Source: UMGS363 sp964402055
Lineage (GTDB): Bacteria > Bacillota > Clostridia > Oscillospirales > Ruminococcaceae
NCBI GenBank assembly: GCA_964402055.1
Contig: CAYOAV010000014.1
Location: 1 to 37,008, forward strand
DNA: 37,008 bases
Direction of reading: 5' to 3'
Position 1 is the stretch's first letter. Each line of letters opens with the position of its first letter. Under the pieces are notes generated by a model that searched no databases, was not told where the DNA came from, and worked only from the letters and a program-made list of their open reading frames with translations. Positions 16,514-24,061 of this stretch are shown here, piece by piece. Made by a program: the position numbers and the translations under genes.

Positions 16514-17188
16514 TCAAAAAAATTCATCAAACAAATATGGGCATACATTCTCTGCACATTCAATCAGAAGATGAGCCGCTTGGTTATAGCTTTCCGTCAT
16601 CTTCTCTTCAAATCTTACTGCGACATTATGCGGCAACCATTTTTTATTTTGGAATTTATTAAGCTCATTAAAATATTCGCCTATTGTTGTGCTTTCATCA
16701 ATTTTCAAGCCTGTTGTTTTTTCAGCTCTAAGCTTGAAATCATTGTAACAGCTTTCATCTAAAGGCTTTTTCTGACGGCTCTTTTTTGCGACATAACGCA
16801 GAAAACTAATCAGACTGACGTGTTTGAAATATTTCGCAGTGCTGTTTTCGCCCAAACGTATTATATCCTCGGCGTGATTAAGATAGATATAGAAGCAATG
16901 CAGATTCAGCTCCTTTAATTCCTTTTCTTCCCTCTCGGCTTCGGTTTCAAAGCTTTTTGTGAATGAAATATACTCACCGAAGGTCAGGCTCTGCTGTTTT
17001 TCCTTGGAATAACAATTATAACACTTGAGCAAAGAGCGGATAACTTCGGAAATATGGTCATTATTCAATCCGCCAAGCTTAATAACAGGCGTTTCAATAA
17101 GCTTTAAATATATCCTGTCAATTTCCTTTTCCTCGTCAATATAGCCCTTGCGTGAATAAGCCATTGCTTGTTCAAATGATAGTTTCAA
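16514..17188 (-). CDS. Unknown protein, first gene of the ClpP/VirD4 operon
   Basis: This 224-residue, mostly helical and charged protein is not one I recognise. It has no signal peptide, membrane segment or zinc-type cysteine cluster. The N-terminus reads (M)KLSFEQAMAYSRKGYIDEEK, the middle is rich in Glu/Lys (about 80-90), and the C-terminus ends in aromatic/acidic residues YLFDEFF. The start is TTG at 17188, supported by a full AAGGAGG site eight bases upstream; the next in-frame ATG has no such site. It leads the operon with clpP, the VirD4-like gene and the cREC gene, all with gaps of 4-25 bases, so a shared function is likely. It could be a substrate adaptor, a structural partner or an antitoxin-like protein; nothing in the sequence decides. 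Confidence 0.75.
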   Translation of the reverse strand: MKLSFEQAMAYSRKGYIDEEKEIDRIYLKLIETPVIKLGGLNNDHISEVIRSLLKCYNCYSKEKQQSLTFGEYISFTKSFETEAEREEKELKELNLHCFYIYLNHAEDIIRLGENSTAKYFKHVSLISFLRYVAKKSRQKKPLDESCYNDFKLRAEKTTGLKIDESTTIGEYFNELNKFQNKKWLPHNVAVRFEEKMTESYNQAAHLLIECAENVCPYLFDEFF

Positions 17189-17456
17189 GTCAAGAACCTC
17201 CTTTTTTCTTATCTGTTCGTTGGTGAACTTCCCCCATAAGAGCCTTTTATGCTTATGGTCATAATATGATAAATCATATCAATGAATGGTCATTGTCCCC
17301 GAAATGTCTTTTCTTGATTTCGGTCAAGTTTTTTCAGTATTTATTCTGTTTTCAAGGTTCTGTTGATATTATATAACAATAAAAAAACATTCCGTAAAAT
17401 TTACGAAAGGTTATTGACATTTTGAGAAAAAGGGTGTACCATCTTATTGAGAGGAG
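17189..17456. promoter_or_regulatory. Divergent, palindrome-rich control region
   Basis: The gap between the two divergent gene sets contains several symmetric elements. CATAAG/CTTATG lies at 17235-17257. ATATGAT-AA-ATCATAT lies at 17264-17279, flanked by two direct repeats ATGGTCAT at 17255-17262 and 17286-17293, exactly 31 bases (about three helical turns) apart. CCGAAAT/ATTTCGG lies at 17299-17323, CTTGA/TCAAG at 17313-17328 and CGTAAA-A-TTTACG at 17393-17405. A minus-strand TATTAT (17261-17266) could be a -10 box, but its -35 position is poor and overlaps one ATGGTCAT copy, suggesting activator control. The plus-strand promoter is listed separately. Confidence 0.6.
17414..17442 (+). promoter_or_regulatory. 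Promoter for the 349-residue and 378-residue genes
   Basis: TTGACA (17414-17419), a 17-base spacer and TACCAT (17437-17442). The palindrome CGTAAA-A-TTTACG (17393-17405) lies eight bases upstream of the -35 box and may be an operator. Confidence 0.65.
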
Positions 17457-17462
17457 ATGATA

Positions 17463-18512
17463 ATGTTGAATAATGGGCAAAGAGCTATACTTGTAAGAAA
17501 CAGAATGGTCTGCAGTCAGCTTGAAAGGCTGAAAAACCGTATGACAGGCAGAGATAACAGCTTTTATCCGTTTATAACAAACCGTTCAGGCGAAATATCC
17601 GAACGTAAGTTAAATTCATTTGTCAATGAGCTTGCAGGCTTTGGAGATGATGAGCATAATGCATCGGGCGGCTTTTCATTCTATCTTTCACAATATGACG
17701 CAGACGCAGCCTATAAAAAAATCTGCAAAAGCTTTTTATACTGCACCGTTCAGGGAATTGCCGATTATAATGAGGAGCTTTCATATCCCGTAAGAACCGC
17801 TTCGCTTTTCTCCGATATCATCAGCCTTGCCGAGCATAAAAACAACCTGTTTTTTGACGATGAGGAAACGCTTTTCCGTTATGAATTTGAAGCTTCAATG
17901 TATGACGAAGGAACCTTTTTCAGCGAATATCATGAGGGCGGCTTTTTCCGATATTGCGATGCTTTATACAGTATTCTGACAGGAAAAAGCATAACAGAGC
18001 TTATCCCGGGGGAGATTTATTCTGAAATGCTTAAGGAGCATCTTGAAAAAAAAGCGGAAGAGCAGGGCTATTCCTCCGCTGAAGAATATGGTATCAGCTT
18101 TGGTGATAATAATGACGAGCTTGCAAATAACGATGAGGAATGGAAAAAATATCTTGAAAGCCTTGATGAAGAAGAACGTGAAGAAGCTGAAAGAGAAAGC
18201 GGAAATTATGCAGAAATGACGGAGGAAATCATTGAACAGCATAATAGGGGAATGGAGAAATTCAGAAGGGACGAGCTGAAAAACATAGCTTCGCCCGAAA
18301 AATTCGTGAATAATTATCTGAACTTTCGTAAGCTTTTTTTCACACTGCCAAAATATAAACGCAGGTTTGTTTTTGATGATATAATTCTTTCTGTTGACGC
18401 TTTTTTAAGCAGGCACGGACTTTCACCTATGATGAACGATGAAATGTATATCGAATTTGACGGAAATACGGATAAACTTTATTCTATGATGAAGCAAAGA
18501 AGGGCAAACTGA
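17463..18512 (+). CDS. Unknown acidic protein
   Basis: This 349-residue protein matches no family I know. The N-terminal 50 residues are basic (MLNNGQRAILVRNRMVCSQL), with a helical body and no signal peptide or membrane segment. Residues about 190-270 are strongly acidic and probably coiled coil, with Glu/Lys/Asp-rich stretches such as ESLDEEEREEAERESGNY. The C-terminal 75 residues contain an aromatic-rich segment LFFTLPKYKRRFVFDD. The start at 17463 is preferred to the ATG at 17457 because GAGGAG (17451-17456) is six bases from the former and abuts the latter. One base separates its stop from the next gene, so the two are translated as a pair. Codon use and base composition look like those of the neighbours. 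Confidence 0.75.
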   Translation: MLNNGQRAILVRNRMVCSQLERLKNRMTGRDNSFYPFITNRSGEISERKLNSFVNELAGFGDDEHNASGGFSFYLSQYDADAAYKKICKSFLYCTVQGIADYNEELSYPVRTASLFSDIISLAEHKNNLFFDDEETLFRYEFEASMYDEGTFFSEYHEGGFFRYCDALYSILTGKSITELIPGEIYSEMLKEHLEKKAEEQGYSSAEEYGISFGDNNDELANNDEEWKKYLESLDEEEREEAERESGNYAEMTEEIIEQHNRGMEKFRRDELKNIASPEKFVNNYLNFRKLFFTLPKYKRRFVFDDIILSVDAFLSRHGLSPMMNDEMYIEFDGNTDKLYSMMKQRRAN

Positions 18513-18513
18513 T

Positions 18514-19650
18514 ATGATAAAAAACAGAGATGATTTTTTCGACAGACTTTGGGAGGATTATTTGCAATTCGATAAAAAGGATCGCAGAAAATGCTTTGTT
18601 TATGGCTATTTAAAGCAGAAAAAGGATAGCCGTGCGGAAATTCTTGCCCGAAGCAGAGAAGCCGTTATTGAATATTCCATACAGAAAAAGCCTGATAAAT
18701 ATACTCTTCTCAGATCTGCTTATCTTGCGATGGAAAGAAGCTGTGTTATGAACGAGGGGGATTATCTTGCGATATTAACAGGACTCATAGGAAAGGATAT
18801 TCCGAAAAAATATCAGACCCTTAGCGGCAGGGAAAATATCAGAAGGGCAGAGGAAATGCTTGAACAGCGTTTTCTTATCGGCTGTGTGAGTGATTTTTTC
18901 TATAACCTTGGTTATCGTGTGAACGAGGGCGATGGGCATAGCAAAAGTATAAAGGTCACCTCAAAGCGTCTAAAAGAGGACGGCTATAATGATGAATTTG
19001 AGATGATGTATAGCTTTTCCGTTTACAGCAATGAGGATATTTTGGCGAATAATAAGGATATCGGCAGTTTTGCGGCATTCGGTTCAATTGATGATGAATA
19101 TATAGAAAAATGCACACAGCTATATGATGTTCTTCTTAAAGAAAAAAATTGTATGGCGTTTGTCCCGCTTTATATCGACCGTGAAACAGGTGCAGGAATA
19201 TATATTATCGGCAGGGATAAATTTGATGAAAATACGCTTGGATTTAAAAAATCGGATAAGACAGAAGCCTGTCTTGTATGTATAGTCTATTTTTATGGGA
19301 TTGAAGCCATTACAAGGGTGAAGAATTCGACAAATGATGAGGTTTCAATGATAATGTTCGTGAAAAATGCGTTCAGGTCGGTAAGAAAAGCCTTTGATAG
19401 CTTTACAGCGTCTGTTTCCGAAAAGGATTTTTATGAAAATTATCCCGATGAAAATGATGAACGTCTGCCAAATGGTGCCGATAAGCATTTTGAGCTTTAT
19501 TTCATATCAAAGAAAAAAGCTGAGGATATGCGAAAAAAAGCATTGCTTCAGACTCTTGATGAAAAGGAAAGGCTGACCCTGATGAAAATACAGGAGGAAG
19601 AACGGCTTCGCAGCAGAGCTGTTGAAAGCGAAAAAATGCGTACACGTTAA
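18514..19650 (+). CDS. Unknown protein, partner of the upstream gene
   Basis: This 378-residue protein is not recognised. It begins MIKNRDDFFDRLWEDYLQFD and is helical and highly charged through about residue 115. A central part (about 120-290) with beta-type segments such as CMAFVPLYIDRETGAGIYII and CLVCIVYFYGIEAIT follows. The C-terminal 60 residues form a probable coiled coil rich in Lys/Glu/Arg. No signal peptide or transmembrane helix is seen. It starts one base after the stop of the 349-residue gene (AACTGATATG), which indicates translational coupling and probably equal amounts of both proteins. No catalytic motif is evident. It is divergent from the ClpP/VirD4 operon and upstream of the MNT-like/HEPN pair, which has a separate promoter. 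Confidence 0.75.
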   Translation: MIKNRDDFFDRLWEDYLQFDKKDRRKCFVYGYLKQKKDSRAEILARSREAVIEYSIQKKPDKYTLLRSAYLAMERSCVMNEGDYLAILTGLIGKDIPKKYQTLSGRENIRRAEEMLEQRFLIGCVSDFFYNLGYRVNEGDGHSKSIKVTSKRLKEDGYNDEFEMMYSFSVYSNEDILANNKDIGSFAAFGSIDDEYIEKCTQLYDVLLKEKNCMAFVPLYIDRETGAGIYIIGRDKFDENTLGFKKSDKTEACLVCIVYFYGIEAITRVKNSTNDEVSMIMFVKNAFRSVRKAFDSFTASVSEKDFYENYPDENDERLPNGADKHFELYFISKKKAEDMRKKALLQTLDEKERLTLMKIQEEERLRSRAVESEKMRTR

Positions 19651-19657
19651 TTTTTGG

Positions 19658-19686
19658 TTGACAATTTGGTGATTATGCTGTATAAT
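19658..19686 (+). promoter_or_regulatory. Promoter for the MNT-like/HEPN pair
   Basis: TTGACA (19658-19663), 17 bases, TATAAT (19681-19686), a perfect consensus starting eight bases after the stop codon of the upstream gene. The MNT-like ATG is 24 bases after the -10 box, giving a very short leader. Confidence 0.8.
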
Positions 19687-19710
19687 ATCATAAAGAGAGA
19701 AGGTGTTATT

Positions 19711-20037
19711 ATGAAAAATGTAAACAATCCTATTATTAAAAAAATGACGGAGGAAATTGTTGAAATCTGCGATCCGTTCCAAATTTTTCTCGTATCAAGC
19801 AAGCAGAATTCCTCGGGAGAAGTAACAGCGTTTAAAATCTGTGCCGTTGTTGATGATAAATACAACGAAAATGAGCTGGAAAGTAAAATACTTATCAATA
19901 CCGACTGTCCTGTGCCGTGTGATGTTATAATATATTGCATATCCGAATGGAATGAATGCCTTGACGATGACTGCACCTTTGCAGCTCGTATTGACAATGA
20001 GGGAGTAATACTTTATGAGCAGAAGCAACAGTCATAA
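19711..20037 (+). CDS. Degenerate MNT-type nucleotidyltransferase-like protein
   Basis: This 108-residue protein has the outline of a minimal nucleotidyltransferase (MNT). It has a helical start, the strand IFLVSS at residues 25-30, a strand KICAVVDDK at 42-50, VPCDVIIYC further on, and the typical end FAARIDNEGVILYE. The catalytic signature is missing: the Gly-Ser of the GSx10DxD motif is Ser-Ser and the Asp-x-Asp position reads Ala-Phe-Lys-Ile-Cys. It is thus unlikely to transfer nucleotides. Its stop overlaps the HEPN gene by 23 bases, the usual MNT-HEPN toxin-antitoxin layout; in characterised pairs the MNT antitoxin AMPylates the HEPN toxin. The start at 19711 has a GAGAAGGTG site and sits after a consensus promoter. 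Confidence 0.65.
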   Translation: MKNVNNPIIKKMTEEIVEICDPFQIFLVSSKQNSSGEVTAFKICAVVDDKYNENELESKILINTDCPVPCDVIIYCISEWNECLDDDCTFAARIDNEGVILYEQKQQS

Positions 20038-20455
20038 AACCGATAGCAAGCGTTATTACGATTGGTTATATCATGCATATCAGGATCTTATTTCGGCGAA
20101 AATTCTTATTGATGATAAGCGTTTGTATGAGCAGGTCGTTTTTCACTGCCAGCAGGCGATTGAAAAGTCGCTCAAAGCCTTTTTGCTTTACAAGGCACAT
20201 CGGCTTTTTGACGGTCATAACCTTACCTGGCTTTGCAAACAGGCGGCGATGCTTGACAGCGAGTTTACGCCATGGATAGAAAAAAGCACCCAACTGAACC
20301 GATTTTACATTGAAACAAGATATCCTGCTGATGTTCCTGCAAATATAACAAGAGCATTCGCAGATGATATTCTTACCTCGACAGAGGAGCTTGTGGACGT
20401 TGTATGCGAACGGATAAAATTCGATTATAACAGCTATCATAAAAGAACAAAATAA
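20015..20455 (+). CDS. HEPN domain protein
   Basis: This 146-residue helical protein matches the HEPN family often encoded with MNT nucleotidyltransferases. It has an N-terminal helix with Trp17-Leu-Tyr, the family-like segment FHCQQAIEKSLKAFLLYKAH (about residues 43-62), DGHNLTWLCK near 66-75 and an ETRYPAD segment near 100. HEPN toxins cleave RNA using an R-x4-6-H motif. Here R63-LFDG-H68 fits the spacing, but it lies where many family members have only the conserved His, so nuclease activity is not secure. The ATG at 20015 has GAGGGAG nine bases upstream and overlaps the MNT-like gene. A two-way terminator follows at 20458-20483. Confidence 0.8.
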   Translation: MSRSNSHKTDSKRYYDWLYHAYQDLISAKILIDDKRLYEQVVFHCQQAIEKSLKAFLLYKAHRLFDGHNLTWLCKQAAMLDSEFTPWIEKSTQLNRFYIETRYPADVPANITRAFADDILTSTEELVDVVCERIKFDYNSYHKRTK

Positions 20456-20457
20456 AA

Positions 20458-20483
20458 CAGCGTTCCTTTTTACAGGAACGCTG
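20458..20483. terminator. Bidirectional terminator
   Basis: CAGCGTTCCT and AGGAACGCTG form a perfect 10-bp stem with a 6-base loop. The minus-strand side is followed by TTTTATTTTG and the plus-strand side by ATTTTAC. It lies three bases from both the HEPN stop and the convergent epimerase stop. Confidence 0.8.
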
Positions 20484-20486
20484 ATT

Positions 20487-21431
20487 TTACTTGGTATTTG
20501 AAAGCTTCCAGCGGAACGCTGAAATTCTTTGAGCCTTGGTGTTATCGTAGGAGATGTTGCTGCACGCTGTGCTGATATCGTTATAGCGGTAGTCGTTCTT
20601 TCCACCGCCGCCGAAATTGAACAAGCCCTTAATTCCCTCTGAACCGAGGTTACGCTGAACAACTGCTCCGATTGCATGACTTTCACGGAGCGTTTCAAGG
20701 ATATCCTTTGCGGCGATAGGCTTGGTATCGCATACATTATACACGCCCATATAGTTCATACCAGGAGCGATATTGAGTATTCCGACTACAAAGTCAACAA
20801 AATTATAAACGCAGCAGAAAGAATATCCGTAATCGCCGTAGCCATATACAAAAGCACAGCCCTCCTTAGGGTCATAAACTCTTGCTTTAAGGTTCTCTAT
20901 GAACTTCTTTGTATAGAAAGGCGAAACTCTTGCTATTGCACATTTGCAGGAAGGACTTTTTGTGACGATCTTCGCCATAGTCTTTTCGCTGTCATATTTC
21001 ATTTTTCCATAGGCGGTAGTTGGCTTCTCGTCAGAGGTTTCACGGATAGGCTCACGGGTCTTCTGCGGAGCATAGACCTGATATGTGCTTAAAAGAATGA
21101 TATCACCAACGCCTGCGTCAACAGCCGCCTTATAAAGATATTTATCAACTGCGGCACATTTCTTTTCCTCAACAGAAGTTATAACTGATGGGAAATCATT
21201 ATCACAGGAGCAAGCGAGATGGATAAGAGCGTCAATGCCGCTACCGTTTAAAACATTTGTAATATTATCTTTATCATCGATTTCAGCCTGAACAAAGCTA
21301 TAGTTGGGAGAATCGACAAATTCATTCGGCTTGCTGTCCGTGCCGATAACCTTGAAACCTTTTTCGAGGAGGGTTTCGGTAAGAGCAAGGCCAATCATAC
21401 CAGATGCACCTGTCACCATTACTGTTTTCAT
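20487..21431 (-). CDS. NAD(P)-dependent epimerase/dehydratase (extended SDR)
   Basis: This 314-residue protein belongs to the extended short-chain dehydrogenase/reductase family that epimerises or dehydrates nucleotide sugars. The Rossmann motif is VTGASGMIG (residues 5-13). An Asp follows strand 2 (GTDSK), favouring NAD. The LIHLAC segment marks strand 4. The catalytic set is Ser in LLSTYQVY with Tyr and Lys in AYGKMK. The C-terminal substrate half ends in AFRWKLSNT. The substrate is unknown and no sugar-nucleotide genes are beside it. The start at 21431 is chosen because GGAGG lies eight bases upstream; a GTG 15 bases earlier overlaps that site. It is a single-gene unit with a promoter at 21474-21502. 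Confidence 0.85.
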   Translation of the reverse strand: MKTVMVTGASGMIGLALTETLLEKGFKVIGTDSKPNEFVDSPNYSFVQAEIDDKDNITNVLNGSGIDALIHLACSCDNDFPSVITSVEEKKCAAVDKYLYKAAVDAGVGDIILLSTYQVYAPQKTREPIRETSDEKPTTAYGKMKYDSEKTMAKIVTKSPSCKCAIARVSPFYTKKFIENLKARVYDPKEGCAFVYGYGDYGYSFCCVYNFVDFVVGILNIAPGMNYMGVYNVCDTKPIAAKDILETLRESHAIGAVVQRNLGSEGIKGLFNFGGGGKNDYRYNDISTACSNISYDNTKAQRISAFRWKLSNTK

Positions 21432-21473
21432 GAAAATTACCTCCACTTTCTTCTGTACTCTTTATATAAATTA

Positions 21474-21502
21474 ATTATAACACAATTGCCAGAGAAAATC
21501 AA
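21474..21502 (-). promoter_or_regulatory. Promoter for the epimerase gene
   Basis: On the minus strand TTGATT (21497-21502), 17 bases, TATAAT (21474-21479). Confidence 0.7.
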
Positions 21503-21675
21503 TCGCTTTTTTCACAAAAAAATCAATTTTTTTATATTTGTAATGTTTTCACTATTGTTACAGGCTTTTTTTGTACAAAGACAGCAAAAATCAGCTATGT
21601 TTTCCTGCGTGTTTTGTATGATTTATAAAAACAGTCAAATGAATAGCGGCATTCATCGTAAAATACCGCTATAAA

Positions 21676-22089
21676 TCATATAACCATGATCAAAGTGCCA
21701 ATTGCGATCAGTATACATCCTATCAGCGATTTAACGGTAAATTGCTCATGCAGGAATACAAACGCAAGAACAAGCGTTATTACAACGCTGAGCTTGTCTA
21801 TCGGAACGACCTTTGAAGCCTCGCCCATCTGCAAAGCCTTATAATAGCACAGCCATGACGCGCCTGTTGCAAGACCTGACAGAATGAGGAATATCCAGCT
21901 TTTTCTGCTTATTTCCGTAATGCCGCTCTGCGTATTGGTGAGGAAAACCATTCCCCATGCCATAATTACAACGACAACCGTTCTTATTGCTGTTGCAAGA
22001 TTAGAATTAACTCCGTCAATGCCGATTTTTGCAAGTATTGATGTCAATGCCGCAAATACGGCTGAAAGAACTGCAAATACAAGCCACAT
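21676..22089 (-). CDS. EamA/DMT-family small transporter
   Basis: This 137-residue membrane protein has a single EamA-type domain of about four to five transmembrane helices. It begins MWLVFAVLSAVFAALTSILA and contains ASWLCYYKALQMGEASKVVP, a segment typical of the drug/metabolite transporter superfamily, before a final pair of helices. Full-length DMT proteins have ten helices in two such halves, so this half-size form would have to work as a dimer. The substrate is unknown. It is the last gene of the marR operon, 13 bases after the MATE gene, with a GAGGGG ribosome binding site. Confidence 0.82.
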   Translation of the reverse strand: MWLVFAVLSAVFAALTSILAKIGIDGVNSNLATAIRTVVVVIMAWGMVFLTNTQSGITEISRKSWIFLILSGLATGASWLCYYKALQMGEASKVVPIDKLSVVITLVLAFVFLHEQFTVKSLIGCILIAIGTLIMVI

Positions 22090-22102
22090 TCAAATCCCCT
22101 CT

Positions 22103-23443
22103 TTAGTAATGGTACTTTTTCCTTTTTGCAACAAGGAAGATAACAGAGAAAATAACAGCCATTATTTCAGCTGCAACGATTGAGAACCATACTCCTTCTA
22201 TTCCGAATAATTTCGGAAGGATTATAACAGCTGATACCTGGAATACAAGTGTACGCAGGAATGAAATAAGTGCGGAGGTAAGTCCGTCATTAAGAGCGGT
22301 GAAAAAGCTTGAAGAGAATATCGCAAAGCCCATAAAGATGAATGCAAGCGAGAATATCTTAAAGCCCGAGATCGTAAGCTCCATAAGCTCTGTATCATAG
22401 CCGACAAAAAGCTTTGCAAGAGGATATGCCGAAAGCTCCGCAAGGATAACCATTGCAACGCCGAATATTCCTATCATTTTAAGGCTCTTTTTCAGCAAGC
22501 CCTTAAGCTCTGTATAATTTTTTGCACCGTCATTATATCCGATTATCGGAGCAGTTCCAATTGAATAACCCATAAACGCACCCGAGAAAATCATACTTAC
22601 ATACATCATTACGCCATATGCCGCAACGCCGTTTTCACCTGCATATTTAAGGAGCTGCATATTATAAAGTATACTTACAAGGCTCATTGCAACGTTGCTC
22701 ATAAATTCAGACGAACCGTTCGTGCAGGCTTTAAGGATAGCTCTGCCATCATAATTTGTGCCGCCAAGACGGAGAATGCTTGTATTTTTTCTGCCAAAAT
22801 AGATAAGCGGGAAAATTCCTCCTATAAGCTGGCTTACAGCCGTTGCAACAGCCGCACCTGCGAGCTTGTATTCCTGCGGAAGAAGTATTACAAGCACTGC
22901 GTCAAGTATCATATTGGTAACGCCCGAGGAAACTGTTACTATAAGCCCGAGATTAGGACGTTCAGCTGTTACAAAGAACGACTGAAAAAGATACTGCAAT
23001 GAATTAAACGGAAGTGCAACAAGTATTATTCTTGCATAAAGCACTGCATTATCTATCATTTCGCCCTCTGCACCGAGAAGTATTGATATTGGTCTTATAA
23101 AGATAAACCCGAGTATCGCAAGGATAAGTCCTATCGCCGCTGTTGTATATACGAAAAGTGAAAAATACCTGTTAGCCTTTTCCTTATCTCCCTCACCGAA
23201 GGTTTTTGCAACGATAGCCGAGCCGCCTGTACCGAACATAAATCCGACTGTATTGAGTATCATAAGCACTGGCATAATGAGGTTTACAGCCGCAAAGGGC
23301 GTTTTCCCTGCGAAGTTTGATACGAAAAAGCCGTCTACAACGCTATATATTGACGTGAATATCATCATACCGATTGATGGAAGCGTAAATCGGATAAGAC
23401 GGCTGTAAGAAAAATGATCTGATAATTGAATCTGCTGTTTCAT
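22103..23443 (-). CDS. MATE-family multidrug efflux transporter
   Basis: This 446-residue integral membrane protein has about twelve hydrophobic segments in two related halves, as in the MATE family, which exports cationic drugs or metabolites using a sodium or proton gradient. The N-terminal half has the family pattern LPSIGMMIFTSIYSVVDGFF and GTGGSAIVAKTFGEG; the second half contains GTAPIIGYNDGAKN, the related motif. The overall pattern resembles MepA-like MATE proteins. It follows the kinase-like gene directly, with GGGAGG seven bases before its ATG. Control by the MarR regulator encoded upstream is probable from the operon and the operator at 24553-24568. Confidence 0.9.
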   Translation of the reverse strand: MKQQIQLSDHFSYSRLIRFTLPSIGMMIFTSIYSVVDGFFVSNFAGKTPFAAVNLIMPVLMILNTVGFMFGTGGSAIVAKTFGEGDKEKANRYFSLFVYTTAAIGLILAILGFIFIRPISILLGAEGEMIDNAVLYARIILVALPFNSLQYLFQSFFVTAERPNLGLIVTVSSGVTNMILDAVLVILLPQEYKLAGAAVATAVSQLIGGIFPLIYFGRKNTSILRLGGTNYDGRAILKACTNGSSEFMSNVAMSLVSILYNMQLLKYAGENGVAAYGVMMYVSMIFSGAFMGYSIGTAPIIGYNDGAKNYTELKGLLKKSLKMIGIFGVAMVILAELSAYPLAKLFVGYDTELMELTISGFKIFSLAFIFMGFAIFSSSFFTALNDGLTSALISFLRTLVFQVSAVIILPKLFGIEGVWFSIVAAEIMAVIFSVIFLVAKRKKYHY

Positions 23444-24061
23444 TTAATTCCTCCCGAACCAGCGTTCTGCGAAATCAGCGGCGGCAGGCACAAGCTCCTT
23501 TATTTCCCAGCCGCTTGTATTAATAGTAATATTATATGAACTGCGTTTGCCCCATTCAGAGCCTGCGATTATCTCACGGGTCTGGGAACGAATCTTGTCG
23601 ATGCTTTTCATTTTTTTGATAAGCTCCTTTTCGGTAAGCTTTTCATTTTCATCGGCACGTTCAAGGCATCTTGCTAACTTTGCTTTTTCATCTGCACATA
23701 CAAAAATATTGAACGGCTCAAATTTTTCAAGGATAACATCGGCATTTCTTCCGACAATAACACAATTCTTGCCAAGAGCGGCTATTTCCTCTATAACCTT
23801 TTTCTGTTCAAGCAGAAGATCGACCTTTGACGATTGCAGATATGCCGCTGAGCTTAAAGTCCTGCAAAATGAGAGCGTATGCTCCTGCCAGCCGTGGTTA
23901 TTAAGTGCTTTTTCGACATAATTTTCGTCAAGTCCTCTTTTTTCTGCTATCTGCGAGATGATTTCGCTGTCGTAATAATCAATATTGAGATGATCTGCGA
24001 GCCTTTTTCCAAGCTCTCTGCCGCCGCTGCCGAATTCACGGCTTATTGTTATGATTTTCAT
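23444..24061 (-). CDS. Cytidylate kinase-like family protein
   Basis: This 205-residue protein belongs to the cytidylate-kinase-like group (PF13189-type), P-loop kinases related to CMP kinase. It begins MKIITISREFGSGGRELGKR, in which GSGGRELGK is the family's variant P-loop. VIVGRNADVIL near residue 100, FVCADEKAKLARCLER near 120-135 and a C-terminal NITINTSGW also match. A true cytidylate kinase is normally a separate essential gene, so this paralogue probably phosphorylates another small molecule. Many such proteins accompany transporters and regulators in Clostridia. Its ATG overlaps the marR stop (ATGA, 24058-24061) and it ends one base before the MATE gene. Confidence 0.85.
   Translation of the reverse strand: MKIITISREFGSGGRELGKRLADHLNIDYYDSEIISQIAEKRGLDENYVEKALNNHGWQEHTLSFCRTLSSAAYLQSSKVDLLLEQKKVIEEIAALGKNCVIVGRNADVILEKFEPFNIFVCADEKAKLARCLERADENEKLTEKELIKKMKSIDKIRSQTREIIAGSEWGKRSSYNITINTSGWEIKELVPAAADFAERWFGRN

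Noticed and set aside
20203..20218. R63-x4-H68 in the HEPN protein as a proven RNase motif
   Set aside because: The spacing fits, but the Arg is not clearly the conserved catalytic one of this subfamily, so nuclease activity is left open.
14376..20455. Complete integrative conjugative element
   Set aside because: Apart from the VirD4-like ATPase there is no relaxase, VirB4, pilus, integrase or excisionase gene, and no flanking attachment repeats were seen.
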